From Gordonia aichiensis NBRC 108223 (lineage in GTDB: Bacteria; Actinomycetota; Actinomycetes; Mycobacteriales; Mycobacteriaceae), in contig NZ_BANR01000010.1 in NCBI RefSeq assembly GCF_000332975.1, positions 62,001 to 126,000 on the forward strand: DNA of 64,000 nucleotides. Reading direction: 5' to 3'. Under the pieces are notes generated by a model. It saw only the letters and a list, made by a program, of their open reading frames with translations, made no database searches and was not told where the DNA came from. Shown here piece after piece: positions 1 to 10,364 of this stretch. The first letter of the stretch is position 1, and each line of letters starts with the position of its first letter. The position numbers were made by a program, and so were the translations under genes.

Positions 1-36
1 ATTGTTTGCGCCACAGGCCGACGATACCGTCGAAAT

Positions 37-2106
37 ATGACGCTGACGAGTCCTCGGTTCATTGCGCCCACCGAGCGCACACCACGCATCCGTAGCTATG
101 CGATGACCCCTCCTTCCCACTACACGGTCAGCTACTCGATCAACCCCTGGATGGACCCCTCGATCCCCGTTGACACCGCGCGGGCCATGGCCCAGTGGGA
201 GTCGCTGCGGGCGACCTACGAATCCCTCGGCCACTCCGTGACGCTCGTCGACGCTCAGCCGGATCTTCCCGACATGGTGTACGCGGCCAACGGCGGATTC
301 GTCGTCGACGGAAAGGCCGTGGCTGCGCGCTTCCTGCACCCCGAGCGCGCACCGGAAGGCGAGCACTACACGGCATGGTTGCACACCTGCGGCGTCGACG
401 CTGTGCATGAGACCGTCGGTGTGCAGGAGGGCGAGGGAGACTTCCTGCTCGTCGGTCGGCGCATCCTGGCAGGTTTCGGCTTCCGCACCCACCCCGACAC
501 CCACGCCGAGGTCGCAGCCATCACCGGCCTGCCGGTCATCGGTCTCGAATTGGTCGATCCGCGCTTCTACCACCTCGACACCGCGCTCGGCGTGCTCGAC
601 GACGACACGGTCGCGTACTTCCCGGAAGCCTTCTCGCCCGCTTCGCGCGCCGTCCTCGCCGAGTTGTACCCCGACGCGATCATCGCCACGGAGGCAGACG
701 CCGTCGTTTTGGGCCTCAATCTGGTCTCGGACGGGCGCCACGTGGTGATGACCGATGCCGCACCGGGACTCGAGGCACGACTGCGCGATGCCAACTTCGA
801 GCCCATCACCGTCGACCTGTCCGAACTCCTCAAGGGCGGTGGCGGCGTGAAATGCTGCACGCTCGAATTGCGAATGCCCGCAGACGGCGACGACAAGATG
901 ACCGACACTGCCAAGCAGGTCATGCATTCTCTCGCCGAAACCCATGTGGCGCACAACTACTCACCACTCCCGGTCACGGCTGCGACAGCAGAGGGAGCGT
1001 GGATCACCGATGTCGAGGGCAGACATTTTCTTGACGCCCTCGGTGCGTACTCCGCGGTCAACTTCGGTCACCGCAATCCCGAGATCGTCGCGGCCGCAAT
1101 CGCACAACTGGATCGCGTGACTCTCACCAGCCGCGCGTTCGGGTCCGACACCCTCGAACCGTTCTGTGCTGCGCTCGCCCAACTCTGCGGCAAAGACATG
1201 GTGCTGCCGATGAACACCGGTGCCGAGGCGGTCGAATCCGCGCTCAAGGTCGCGCGCAAGTGGGGCTACGACGTCAAGGGCGTCGCGCCGGGCGAAGCGA
1301 ACATCATCGTCGCGGGAGGCAACTTCCACGGGCGCACGATCAGCATCGTGAGCTTCAGCGACGACGAGGACGCCCGGGGCGGCTTCGGCCCGTTCACACC
1401 GGGGTTCACCCGCGTCCCCTTCGGAGACGCCGCCGCGCTGGCCGATGCCATCGACGACGACACCGTTGCCGTCTTGATCGAGCCCATCCAGGGCGAGGCC
1501 GGGATCATCGTCCCACCCGACAACTATCTGCCCGCGGTTCGGCGCCTCTGCACCGAGAGCAACGTGCTGATGATCGCCGACGAGATCCAGTCCGGGTTGG
1601 GCCGCACCGGTAGGACATTCGCGTGCGAGCACTGGAACGTGGTGCCCGACGTGTACGCGCTCGGAAAGGCGCTCGGCGGCGGTGTACTTCCGGTGTCGGC
1701 CGTCGTGGCCGACCGCGAGGTGCTCGGCGTCCTGCGTCCCGGACAACACGGTTCGACGTTCGGCGGGAACCCGCTTGCGGCAGCAGTCGGACACACGGTG
1801 GTAAAGATGCTCGCCGAGGGCACCTGGCAGGCACGTGCTGCCGAACTCGGCGAGCACCTGCACAGACGTCTTCGCGAGTTCGTCGGACACGGCGTCGTCG
1901 CCGTCCGCGGTAAGGGGCTGTGGGCAGGCATCGACATCGACCCCGACCTCGGAACCGGCAAGCAGTTCTGCCTCCGACTCGCAGCATGTGGCGTACTCGC
2001 CAAAGACACCCACGATTCGACGATCCGCCTCGCTCCGCCTCTCGTCGTGACACACGACGAGATCGATTGGCTGACGGACAGATTCGCGCTCGCATTGCGG
2101 GATTGA
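37..2106 (+). CDS. Dimethylargininase/guanidino hydrolase - ornithine aminotransferase fusion
   Basis: A 689-residue protein made of two arginine-catabolism enzymes in one frame. Residues about 25-285 are an amidinotransferase-superfamily domain (DDAH or arginine-dihydrolase type) with DMVYAANGGF (79-88), EGEGDFLLVG (131-140), the catalytic-type His in FYHLDTALGV (His179) and a C-terminal GGGGVKCCTLEL with the nucleophilic Cys at 273 or 274. Residues about 288-689 are a class-III PLP aminotransferase of the ornithine-oxo-acid family, with the PLP lysine in LGKALGGGVLP (Lys544). Together they could take a guanidino compound to citrulline or ornithine and then to glutamate semialdehyde. In relatives the two activities are often adjacent genes, so the fusion is notable. 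An internal ATG at 898 could start a free aminotransferase. The start could also be ATG 103. The exact substrate of the N-domain is uncertain. Confidence 0.88.
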   Translation: MTLTSPRFIAPTERTPRIRSYAMTPPSHYTVSYSINPWMDPSIPVDTARAMAQWESLRATYESLGHSVTLVDAQPDLPDMVYAANGGFVVDGKAVAARFLHPERAPEGEHYTAWLHTCGVDAVHETVGVQEGEGDFLLVGRRILAGFGFRTHPDTHAEVAAITGLPVIGLELVDPRFYHLDTALGVLDDDTVAYFPEAFSPASRAVLAELYPDAIIATEADAVVLGLNLVSDGRHVVMTDAAPGLEARLRDANFEPITVDLSELLKGGGGVKCCTLELRMPADGDDKMTDTAKQVMHSLAETHVAHNYSPLPVTAATAEGAWITDVEGRHFLDALGAYSAVNFGHRNPEIVAAAIAQLDRVTLTSRAFGSDTLEPFCAALAQLCGKDMVLPMNTGAEAVESALKVARKWGYDVKGVAPGEANIIVAGGNFHGRTISIVSFSDDEDARGGFGPFTPGFTRVPFGDAAALADAIDDDTVAVLIEPIQGEAGIIVPPDNYLPAVRRLCTESNVLMIADEIQSGLGRTGRTFACEHWNVVPDVYALGKALGGGVLPVSAVVADREVLGVLRPGQHGSTFGGNPLAAAVGHTVVKMLAEGTWQARAAELGEHLHRRLREFVGHGVVAVRGKGLWAGIDIDPDLGTGKQFCLRLAACGVLAKDTHDSTIRLAPPLVVTHDEIDWLTDRFALALRD

Positions 2107-2185
2107 GTCCGTCCCGTCGTCCCGCACGCTGCCGCAATGAGGCGTGTCGACAGCAATACAGAGCAACGTTGCTACCTTGACAAGC

Positions 2186-2911
2186 ATGCTCTCCGAAAGG
2201 TTGCGAACACTCACCAGGACGACCATCGAGCATGCCGCGCGTTGGAACGATGGAGACGACCACACCGTTGCAGGTGGCGTACTGACCGAATCCGGACAGA
2301 TCACACTCGGCCTGAATACGTTTCATTTCCTTGGCGGGCCCTGCGGAGAAGTCGCGGCGCTGTCCAACCACGCCTCAGCCCATCCCGCCGACCCCATCGT
2401 TGCCGTTGCCGCCGCCTATGGCCCGACTCGCGCAGTGATCGCGCCCTGTGGGAAGTGTCGTCAGGTCTTCTTCGATATCTCACCTCACATCCAGTTCGTG
2501 ATCCGCGAACCCAACGGGCTGGCGACGCGCACAGCGCGGGAACTCCTCCCCTTTGCCTACGACTGGCGTGACGCCGAACGCCGCCAGCGGCTCTACATGT
2601 GGGAGGGCTACGAGCAGATGATCCGGTCGGGCACGAAACGCCAGACGATTCGCGTCGACGATCCTTTCCGACCGGGCCCCGCCGAGATCGTTTTCGAGAA
2701 GACAGACGGCAAAACAGTCGTCGTCGACGCCACGATCACTCAGGTGCGTTCCGTCCCGCGAAGTACGCTCACCGAGACCGACGCCCGAAAAGACGGTTTC
2801 GACAGCCTCGGTGACCTCCACCGAGCACTCGACCAGCACTACCCCGGTCTGTCCGGATCGGACGTTGTCGATGTGGTGTCTTACGAACTGCTCACAGAAC
2901 CGGGCGCGTGA
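2186..2911 (+). CDS. Cytidine deaminase-like / ASCH domain fusion
   Basis: The N-terminal half resembles the zinc cytidine-deaminase fold of the blasticidin-S-deaminase/Cdd group: GGPCGEVAAL supplies a Cys and the proton-shuttle Glu, and APCGKCRQVF supplies the two further zinc cysteines. The C-terminal about 105 residues, beginning RLYMWEGYEQMIRSGTKRQT, look like an ASCH RNA- or nucleotide-binding domain (first strand, helix and the SGxKxxTIR-type motif). The combination suggests deamination of a modified or free nucleoside, or an RNA-linked substrate; this is inference. ATG 2186 is chosen because a TANNNT-type box (tacctt) lies about 9 bases upstream, which fits a leaderless transcript. A GTG at 2144 would add 14 residues. 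It stands alone between the arginine fusion gene and a phosphatase. Confidence 0.75.
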   Translation: MLSERLRTLTRTTIEHAARWNDGDDHTVAGGVLTESGQITLGLNTFHFLGGPCGEVAALSNHASAHPADPIVAVAAAYGPTRAVIAPCGKCRQVFFDISPHIQFVIREPNGLATRTARELLPFAYDWRDAERRQRLYMWEGYEQMIRSGTKRQTIRVDDPFRPGPAEIVFEKTDGKTVVVDATITQVRSVPRSTLTETDARKDGFDSLGDLHRALDQHYPGLSGSDVVDVVSYELLTEPGA

Positions 2912-2984
2912 CCAACTGATTCGGGCGCCTACCAGACTCCGATAGGCGTGCGGTGAATCCGCCTTCGCCATTAGCATCGGAGCG

Positions 2985-3617
2985 ATGAGCGACTCTCCGC
3001 ACGACGACGCCACCCACCACGTGCTCCTGATCCGCCACGGTCAGACCGAGTGGTCGCTGACCGACCGGCACACCGGTCGCACCGACATCGATCTGACACC
3101 CAAGGGCGAGGAGGATGCGCGAGCGTTGAAGGGCATAGAGAACCGTGCGGGCCTGACCAATCCCTGGGTAATGGCGTCTCCCCGCAAACGTGCCCAGCGG
3201 ACGGCGGAACTGGCCGGGTTGCACGTCGACGAGACGAGCGAACTGTTCGCCGAGTGGGACTACGGCGACTACGAGGGGCTCACCCGAGCTCAGATTCACC
3301 AGCAGTACGACCCCGACTGGACAATCTGGACCGGCGGCGGTCGCAACGGCGAATCGGTGTCGCAGATGACCACGCGTGTCGACTCCGCCGTCGACCACGT
3401 CGAAGAACGCTTCGCGAAATCCGACGTCATCGTCGTCTCGCATGGTCATTTCTCGCGTTCGTTCATCTGCAGGTTCCTCGGATGGCCCATCAGTCAGGGC
3501 GCCAACATCGACCTGCGTCCCGCCGGCAGCGCACTGCTCAGCGACCACGCGGGCGACCGACGTCTCGTCGAACTGCGCGGCCCCGAAGGCGCCCGGCCAC
3601 GCCGTACGTCGTTGTGA
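2985..3617 (+). CDS. Histidine phosphatase family protein (phosphoglycerate mutase-like)
   Basis: A 210-residue protein with the branch-defining LLIRHGQTEWSLTDRHTGRT near the N-terminus (the RHG phosphohistidine motif) and the second catalytic His in VVSHGHFSR. SPRKRAQRTAEL and the acidic EWDYGDYEGLT segment complete the typical active-site pocket. The length fits the small broad-specificity phosphatases (acid phosphatase or GpgP type) rather than glycolytic phosphoglycerate mutase, which is larger. The substrate cannot be told from sequence. Its stop codon overlaps a possible GTG start of a very small downstream frame. Confidence 0.9.
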   Translation: MSDSPHDDATHHVLLIRHGQTEWSLTDRHTGRTDIDLTPKGEEDARALKGIENRAGLTNPWVMASPRKRAQRTAELAGLHVDETSELFAEWDYGDYEGLTRAQIHQQYDPDWTIWTGGGRNGESVSQMTTRVDSAVDHVEERFAKSDVIVVSHGHFSRSFICRFLGWPISQGANIDLRPAGSALLSDHAGDRRLVELRGPEGARPRRTSL

Positions 3618-3730
3618 CCACCTCGAGCGCGCTGGTGCTCGGGGCCTGCGGATTGCTCGGAATCGGCTGGATGACGGGCGTCCTCGCCGCTCTGGAGGAG
3701 TCCGGGAGTGCGGTTGCCGCTCTCGGGTGA
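3614..3730 (+). CDS. Possible small membrane protein, 38 residues
   Basis: A GTGA overlap couples this short frame to the end of the histidine phosphatase. The translation is one hydrophobic stretch (ALVLGACGLLGIGWMTG) followed by a short acidic and alanine-rich tail. There is no recognisable family. The 4-base overlap and the single-span composition are the only support, and GC-rich DNA often gives such frames by chance. Confidence 0.3.
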   Translation: MTTSSALVLGACGLLGIGWMTGVLAALEESGSAVAALG

Positions 3731-3775
3731 CACCCCTTTCGACCCCGATATCCGCTGTCTCGCAGCGACTCTCGG

Positions 3776-4213
3776 CTACGACGACGGAGTTGCGGCCACG
3801 TCGGCGTTCGACTGATCCGCTTGTCGAAAAGTTCGCAACACGGCCCAGTGGATAACGGGAATGACCAATTCGACGGGAATCATCAGCTGGTAGAAGACGC
3901 TGGGAGCTCCACTCGCCATCCAGGCGAGAAGCCGCGCCACACCGCCGAGAAAGAACAGCAGCCCCAGCATATTGATCAGCGTGGCATACGTTCGAAGGTC
4001 CCGTGCCGTCCAGATGAACACGCATCCGTACGCCAAGAACAGGACGTTGTAGAACCGCAGGTCAGAATCCATCGTCGCATTGACTGATCCCCCACCGATG
4101 TAGGTCGTCTGCCCGCCGAAGAGGTGGGCTACCGCGATCCCGGCCACAACGAGCCCGAACATGACCAACCAGACCCGGTATACCTTCACCACGGCGACCC
4201 CTATTTCACTCAT
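3776..4213 (-). CDS. DUF4345-like integral membrane protein
   Basis: About 145 residues with four hydrophobic segments (YRVWLVMFGLVVAGIAV, FYNVLFLAYGCVFIW, LINMLGLLFFLGGVARLL, LMIPVELVIPVIHWAVL), as in the DUF4345 family of small four-helix membrane proteins. The start is placed at MSEIGVAV, because the longer frame to 4297 would run into the coding region of the divergent TetR gene. It is divergent from TetR with about 60 bases between, which makes it the likely target of that repressor. Function unknown. Confidence 0.72.
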   Translation of the reverse strand: MSEIGVAVVKVYRVWLVMFGLVVAGIAVAHLFGGQTTYIGGGSVNATMDSDLRFYNVLFLAYGCVFIWTARDLRTYATLINMLGLLFFLGGVARLLAWMASGAPSVFYQLMIPVELVIPVIHWAVLRTFRQADQSNADVAATPSS

Positions 4214-4236
4214 GTGTAATAACGAAAGGTTAGGCC

Positions 4237-4251
4237 CCGGACGTGATCCGG
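4237..4251. promoter_or_regulatory. Inverted repeat between DUF4345 and tetR
   Basis: CCGGA-N5-TCCGG lies in the short divergent intergenic region just upstream of the TetR start. Position and symmetry fit an operator for the adjacent TetR repressor, acting on both promoters. This is not proven, because short GC-rich repeats are common here. Confidence 0.35.
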
Positions 4252-4272
4252 TCAACCATCTACGATCAATCC

Positions 4273-4875
4273 ATGCCGACGCGACAACGCATGACACCCG
4301 AAGCTCGGCGAGCTGATCTACTCGACGTCGGGATGCGCGCGTTCAGCTCCACCTCCGACTTCGAGGCTCTCTCGATGGCCGAGATCGCAGCACAGGCAGG
4401 CGTCACTCGTCGGCTGATGTATCACTACTTCCCTACCAAGGCAGAGTTTTTCGGCGCGGTCTGGGAGGCGGCACACTCGGATCTACGCCACAAGGTATCG
4501 ACGCTCTCAGCGCCGACCGTGCGTGACCGTATCAGTGCGGCGCTGGACGCCTACCTCGACTTCTACGACGAGCATCTGGCGCTCGTCATGATCGCCAATC
4601 GCAGTTCGATTTCTGCCGATCCGGCGGTTCGCGGCCCGATCGAGCGCGACATGCACAGCTTGTGCAACGCCTTTCTCGACGCTGCTGGGGCACAGGGACA
4701 TGCGCGAGAACTGGGGATCGTCGCCTTCTCGGGTTGGATCGCGTTCGTCCGCGCGAGTTCGGTCGGCAGCATCGTCGACGGCCGGATCACGCGCGCCGAG
4801 AACCATAAGCTGTGTATGTCCGTGATCGACGCCGCCGTCGGCACCTACGTCGACCTCTCCCGGCCTCCTCGCTGA
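4273..4875 (+). CDS. TetR/AcrR family transcriptional regulator
   Basis: About 200 residues with an N-terminal helix-turn-helix: RRADLLDVGMRAF, then FEALSMAEIAAQAGVTRRLM and YHYFPTKAEFFGAVW, the typical TetR DNA-binding signature. The rest is a variable helical ligand domain. ATG 4273 is preferred over GTG 4243 because TetR proteins normally begin 10-20 residues before the first helix, and this leaves the divergent region clear. Divergence from the DUF4345 gene suggests local repression, and the ligand is unknown. Confidence 0.88.
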   Translation: MPTRQRMTPEARRADLLDVGMRAFSSTSDFEALSMAEIAAQAGVTRRLMYHYFPTKAEFFGAVWEAAHSDLRHKVSTLSAPTVRDRISAALDAYLDFYDEHLALVMIANRSSISADPAVRGPIERDMHSLCNAFLDAAGAQGHARELGIVAFSGWIAFVRASSVGSIVDGRITRAENHKLCMSVIDAAVGTYVDLSRPPR

Positions 4876-4888
4876 CCGGCAGGACCCC

Positions 4889-6886
<1,998 letters not shown>

Positions 6887-6935
6887 ATGCGGTTCACTCC
6901 GTCGCGCGAGTCGTTGGGTGGTGCAGCCGATCGGG

Positions 6936-7256
6936 TCAGGGGTGGTCGGATTCCCGTCGACTGTCGTGGTCGGCGTTCGTATCCGCCGTGACCGACACTC
7001 CGTCCTCGGGTGACGAACTCTCCGCAACGCCTGCACCTGCGGCGTCGGTGCCCTCGTCGAATGCCTGATCGGCCTCGGGATGGTTGGCGTCGAACGACTT
7101 CGGCAGCCTCCGGAGTTGCTTGTTCATCGATCGGATGAGCAGGGCGGTACCGATGAGCAGCACAACGATCACCAGTAGACCGATCGGCGACGCCTTGCCG
7201 AACTCGGGTCCCTGTGGTTGTTGCGCGGCGAGCACCGCGATTGTCGAGAACGTCAT
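6936..7256 (-). CDS. Small single-span membrane protein downstream of mca
   Basis: About 106 residues. [19 protein letters not shown] is followed by one strong transmembrane helix ([17 protein letters not shown]), a short basic stretch ([14 protein letters not shown]) and an acidic, disordered tail. The start codon overlaps the stop of mca by ATGA, so the two are translationally coupled. The gene sits where Rv1083 sits in M. tuberculosis. No catalytic residues are seen. A role linked to mycothiol metabolism rests only on the coupling. Confidence 0.8.
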   Translation of the reverse strand: MTFSTIAVLAAQQPQGPEFGKASPIGLLVIVVLLIGTALLIRSMNKQLRRLPKSFDANHPEADQAFDEGTDAAGAGVAESSSPEDGVSVTADTNADHDSRRESDHP

Positions 7257-8176
7257 GATGTCGCCTGCTCCCCAACCCCGACGGTTTCGTCGTCGAGCGA
7301 TACACCTGTGAACAGGTCTGTTTCCGGAATCGCGGTGGTCACCCGCGTCTGCGCCAACTCGTACTCCTCGGTCGGCCAGAGCCTTTCCTGCCACTCCAGT
7401 GGGACCGCGAAGAACATGCCGTTCGGGTCTATCTGAGTCGCATGGGCTCGCAGCGCATCGTCGCGTTGCGGGAAGTACTCCGCGCACTCGACCTGCGTTG
7501 TCACACGACCCATCAGATCGCCGCGGCTCGGGTCCCACTTCGACAACCAGTCGGCGAAGGGACTCTCCTGGCCGTTCTTCTCGAACTCTTCGGAGAACAG
7601 CACCATACGATCACGGATGAAGCCGTGCGTGTAGTACAGCTTCGAGACCGTCCACGGTTCACCCGCGTCGGGAAATGCCGCAGGATCACCCGCCGCCTCG
7701 AACGCCGCAACCGATACCTTGTGGCACATGATGTGGTCGGGGTGCGGGTACCCACCGTGCTCGTCGTAGGTGATCATCACGTGCGGGCGGAACTTCCGGA
7801 CGAGCGCGACGAGCTTCTCGGTCGGAACTTCGACCGGCAGCGTCGCAAAAGACCCCTCCGGTAGCGGAGGTAGCGGGTCGCCTTCGGGGAGGCCCGAGTC
7901 GACGAAGCCAAGCCACGTCTGTTCGACGCCGAGCGCTGCGGCGGCCTTCGCCATCTCTTCTTTGCGGACCTCGCTCATCCGCTCTTTGATCCCCGGTCGA
8001 TCCATCGCCGGGTTCAGGATGTCGCCGCGCTCACCACCGGTCAGGGTGACGATGAGGACCTCGTTGCCCTCGGCGGCGTACTTGGCCGATGTGGCCGCGC
8101 CCTTGCTCGACTCATCGTCGGGGTGGGCGTGCACCGCCATGAGACGGTAGCCGCCCTGCGTGCGCGATTCGGTCAC
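7253..8176 (-). CDS. mca: Mycothiol S-conjugate amidase
   Basis: A zinc amidase of the LmbE/PIG-L family, about 307 residues. It has the zinc-binding [14 protein letters not shown] near the N-terminus, [12 protein letters not shown], and the distal zinc and catalytic [16 protein letters not shown]. Mca hydrolyses S-conjugates of mycothiol, giving a mercapturate that is exported. The related MshB (mycothiol biosynthesis deacetylase) is shorter and differs at the C-terminus. GTG 8176 ([13 protein letters not shown]) is favoured over the longer frame. It is divergent from the DUF4307 gene and coupled to the small membrane protein. Its presence indicates an organism that makes mycothiol. Confidence 0.93.
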   Translation of the reverse strand: MTESRTQGGYRLMAVHAHPDDESSKGAATSAKYAAEGNEVLIVTLTGGERGDILNPAMDRPGIKERMSEVRKEEMAKAAAALGVEQTWLGFVDSGLPEGDPLPPLPEGSFATLPVEVPTEKLVALVRKFRPHVMITYDEHGGYPHPDHIMCHKVSVAAFEAAGDPAAFPDAGEPWTVSKLYYTHGFIRDRMVLFSEEFEKNGQESPFADWLSKWDPSRGDLMGRVTTQVECAEYFPQRDDALRAHATQIDPNGMFFAVPLEWQERLWPTEEYELAQTRVTTAIPETDLFTGVSLDDETVGVGEQATS

Positions 8177-8224
8177 GGTTCCTCGCCTTCGGATACGTAC
8201 TCCTCTCATGGTAGGTATTGAGCC

Positions 8225-8698
8225 GTGAACAGTTCAGACGGGGGCACGCCGCAGGAACCCGACCTGCACAAACAGCCACAGAGCGGACCCCGTGCCACCT
8301 ATCCCGTCGCACAGTCGGCACGCAGTCGCCGCCTGTGGTTCATCGCATCGGCCGTCGCCGTGGTCATCATCGGTGTGATCCTCGCCGCTATCGGGTACAA
8401 CAAGTTCGCCGATCCCGACGTCAGCGGACAGGCCACCGGCTACGAGATCCTCGACAATTCGTCGGTGGCCGTGCTCTATACCGTCACCCGTAAGGACCCC
8501 ACGCGGCCCGTGGCCTGCGTGGTCCGGGCCCGTGTCAAGGACGGCTCCGAAGCGGGCCGGCGCGAGGTGCTGGTACCACCCGGCACCCAGCAGGAGGGCC
8601 TGCGCACCGTCGTCAAGACATCCGGACCACCCGTGATAGGTGAGGTGTTCGGCTGCAGCACCGACGTGCCCACGTACCTGACGTCGACGGCATCGTGA
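8225..8698 (+). CDS. DUF4307 membrane-anchored protein
   Basis: 157 residues, GTG start. A hydrophilic N-terminus precedes one transmembrane helix ([22 protein letters not shown]), followed by an exported beta-rich domain with a conserved-looking pair of cysteines ([10 protein letters not shown] and EVFGCSTD). This fits DUF4307, which lies between greA and mca in M. tuberculosis (Rv1081c). Function unknown. The TGA stop overlaps the GTG start of the next gene. Confidence 0.83.
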   Translation: MNSSDGGTPQEPDLHKQPQSGPRATYPVAQSARSRRLWFIASAVAVVIIGVILAAIGYNKFADPDVSGQATGYEILDNSSVAVLYTVTRKDPTRPVACVVRARVKDGSEAGRREVLVPPGTQQEGLRTVVKTSGPPVIGEVFGCSTDVPTYLTSTAS

Positions 8699-9510
8699 GC
8701 GGGGCACCTCCCCGTGACGATCGGGGCCGCGACAGGCGGACTCAGGACGGCTCGACGTCGGTGACCGCATCCCGCACACCCGACAGAGCAGTCTTCGCCC
8801 GGCTGAGCAGCCCCTACTTTCCCGCACTGGTGGCCCTGTTCATCGGCGTCATGCTCATCAGCAACATCACCGGCACCAAGGGAGTGGTGCTGTTCGACAG
8901 CTGGCTGCACCTCGACGTCGGCCCCATCCACATGAACGGCCTGGTCACCGACGGCGCGTTCTACCTGTTCCCGCTGGCGTACGTGCTCGGCGACGTGATC
9001 AGCGAGGTCTACGGCTTCAAGGCGATGCGTCGCACGATCCTCGCAGGCTTCGCCGTCCTGCTCCTGGCCTCCCTGTGCTTCTGGGCCACCATCCATCTGC
9101 CCGCAGCCGATTTCTACGACGGCCAAGAGGCGTTCACCCGCGTCGCGGGTGTGGTCCCGCAGTTCCTGCTCGCAGGCTTGGCCGGCTACCTCGCCGGCGA
9201 GTTCCTCAACTCGTTCGTCCTCGTCAAGATGAAGCAGCGCGCAGGTGAGAAGCGCCTGTGGGCACGCCTGCTCGGCTCGACCGTTGTCGGAGAACTCGCA
9301 GACACCGTCGTATTCTGTTCGATTGCAGCGTCCGCACTCGGAATTTCGACCTGGGGCGACTTCGTCAATTACACCGCCGTCGGATTCATTTGGAAAACGC
9401 TCGTCGAAATCCTCGTCATGCCGATCACTTACGCCGTGGTCGCGTGGCTGAAGCGGGCCGAACCCAGCTACCAGCAGGCACTCGCCGAGGTCAACGCACC
9501 CGACGTGTGA
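8695..9510 (+). CDS. Queuosine-precursor transporter (YhhQ/VUT family)
   Basis: 271 residues with about six membrane helices. A roughly 35-residue polar N-terminal extension leads into SPYFPALVALFIGVMLISNI, VTDGAFYLFPLAYVLGDVIS and GFIWKTLVEILVMPITYAVV. These are the family's signature blocks, including the acidic GDVISEVYG motif. Proteins of this group import preQ0/preQ1 or related 7-deazaguanines for queuosine in tRNA. The GTGA overlap with the DUF4307 gene implies co-translation. No queuosine biosynthesis gene is seen in the window, so a salvage role is inferred. Confidence 0.87.
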   Translation: MSGAPPRDDRGRDRRTQDGSTSVTASRTPDRAVFARLSSPYFPALVALFIGVMLISNITGTKGVVLFDSWLHLDVGPIHMNGLVTDGAFYLFPLAYVLGDVISEVYGFKAMRRTILAGFAVLLLASLCFWATIHLPAADFYDGQEAFTRVAGVVPQFLLAGLAGYLAGEFLNSFVLVKMKQRAGEKRLWARLLGSTVVGELADTVVFCSIAASALGISTWGDFVNYTAVGFIWKTLVEILVMPITYAVVAWLKRAEPSYQQALAEVNAPDV

Positions 9511-9532
9511 TGTGCCACATCCGTCCGGATTT

Positions 9533-9705
9533 GGTATCCTTGCCTGATACACGGCTCCGCGAGGGGTCGTGTTGCTGCATTTAGAGCAGGCCCGCATGTC
9601 GACGACAACGCACGTGAGTGCACGACGCATGCGAGCAGACCAAGCATTTGAAGCAGTCCATGTGTCCCGAGTCGGGACTATGCCCCGGTTCAGACATTGC
9701 CGGGG
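9533..9705 (+). promoter_or_regulatory. Structured leader upstream of greA
   Basis: The roughly 220 bases between the transporter and greA hold no gene but contain several symmetric elements: GTATC-N7-GATAC (9533-9549), a palindrome GTCCCGA-G-TCGGGAC (9664-9678), and CCCCGG-N11-CCGGGG (9683-9705). A TATCCT box near 9535 could be a -10 element, giving a leader of about 190 nucleotides. An attenuating or autoregulatory leader is possible. The greA ribosome site AAGGAG follows at about 9719. Confidence 0.35.
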
Positions 9706-9730
9706 AGCGGACAACACAAAGGAGTGACCG

Positions 9731-10222
9731 ATGACCGACACCCAGGTGACCTGGCTGACCCAGGAGTCGCACGACCGCCTCAAGAGCGAGCTCGACTCTC
9801 TGATCGCCAACCGTCCGGTCATTGCTGCCGAGATCAACGAGCGTCGCGAAGAGGGCGACCTCAAGGAGAACGGCGGCTACCACGCAGCACGCGAGGAACA
9901 GGGTCAGCAGGAAGCGCGTATCCGACAGCTCCAGGAGCTACTCAACAACGCCAAGGTCGGCGAAGCCCCGACGCAGTCGGGCGTCGCACTTCCCGGCTCC
10001 GTCGTCACTGTCTACTACGACGGCGACAAGAGCGACGAGGAGACCTTCCTCATCGCCACTCGCGAAGAGGCGCAGGCCGGCAAGCTCGAAACCTACTCGC
10101 CGAGTTCACCGCTCGGTTCCGCGTTGATCGACGCCAAGGTCGGCGACACCCGCGAATACACCGTCCCCAACGGCTCGGTGGTCAAGGTGACACTCGTCAA
10201 GGCCGAGCCGTACCACGGCTGA
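9731..10222 (+). CDS. greA: Transcription elongation factor GreA
   Basis: 163 residues, close to the usual Gre length. The N-terminal antiparallel coiled coil carries the acidic tip ([20 protein letters not shown]) that enters the RNA polymerase secondary channel and stimulates cleavage of backtracked RNA. The C-terminal FKBP-like domain has [17 protein letters not shown] and [16 protein letters not shown] good AAGGAG ribosome site precedes ATG 9731. It is transcribed towards the DUF4352 gene and separated from it by a strong hairpin. Confidence 0.96.
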   Translation: MTDTQVTWLTQESHDRLKSELDSLIANRPVIAAEINERREEGDLKENGGYHAAREEQGQQEARIRQLQELLNNAKVGEAPTQSGVALPGSVVTVYYDGDKSDEETFLIATREEAQAGKLETYSPSSPLGSALIDAKVGDTREYTVPNGSVVKVTLVKAEPYHG

Positions 10223-10294
10223 TCCTCGACGAGACCACAGCACGTCTGGTCCGCGACAACGCAGGGCCACGACATCTCAGGGTCCAGCAATGAC

Positions 10295-10337
10295 AAGGTT
10301 GCTGTGGGCTGCGAATTCCGCAGCTCACAGCAACCTT
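10295..10337. terminator. Bidirectional hairpin terminator
   Basis: The arms AAGGTTGCTGTG (10295-10306) and CACAGCAACCTT (10326-10337) enclose a second perfect stem GCTGCG/CGCAGC around an AATTC loop, giving a nearly continuous 19-bp stem with one G-T pair. It lies between convergent greA and the DUF4352 gene and can serve both strands. No long T-run follows, as is common in actinobacteria. Confidence 0.8.
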
Positions 10338-10364
10338 TCGTTTACGCAACCCCGCGGGTTCTGA

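Noticed and set aside
961..2304. Long minus-strand reading frame opposite the aminotransferase domain
   Set aside because: It lies fully antisense to a clear PLP enzyme and has no recognisable domain; GC-rich codon bias produces such frames.
8476..9864. 462-residue minus-strand frame opposite the DUF4307 and transporter genes
   Set aside because: It spans three real features and lacks domain signatures.
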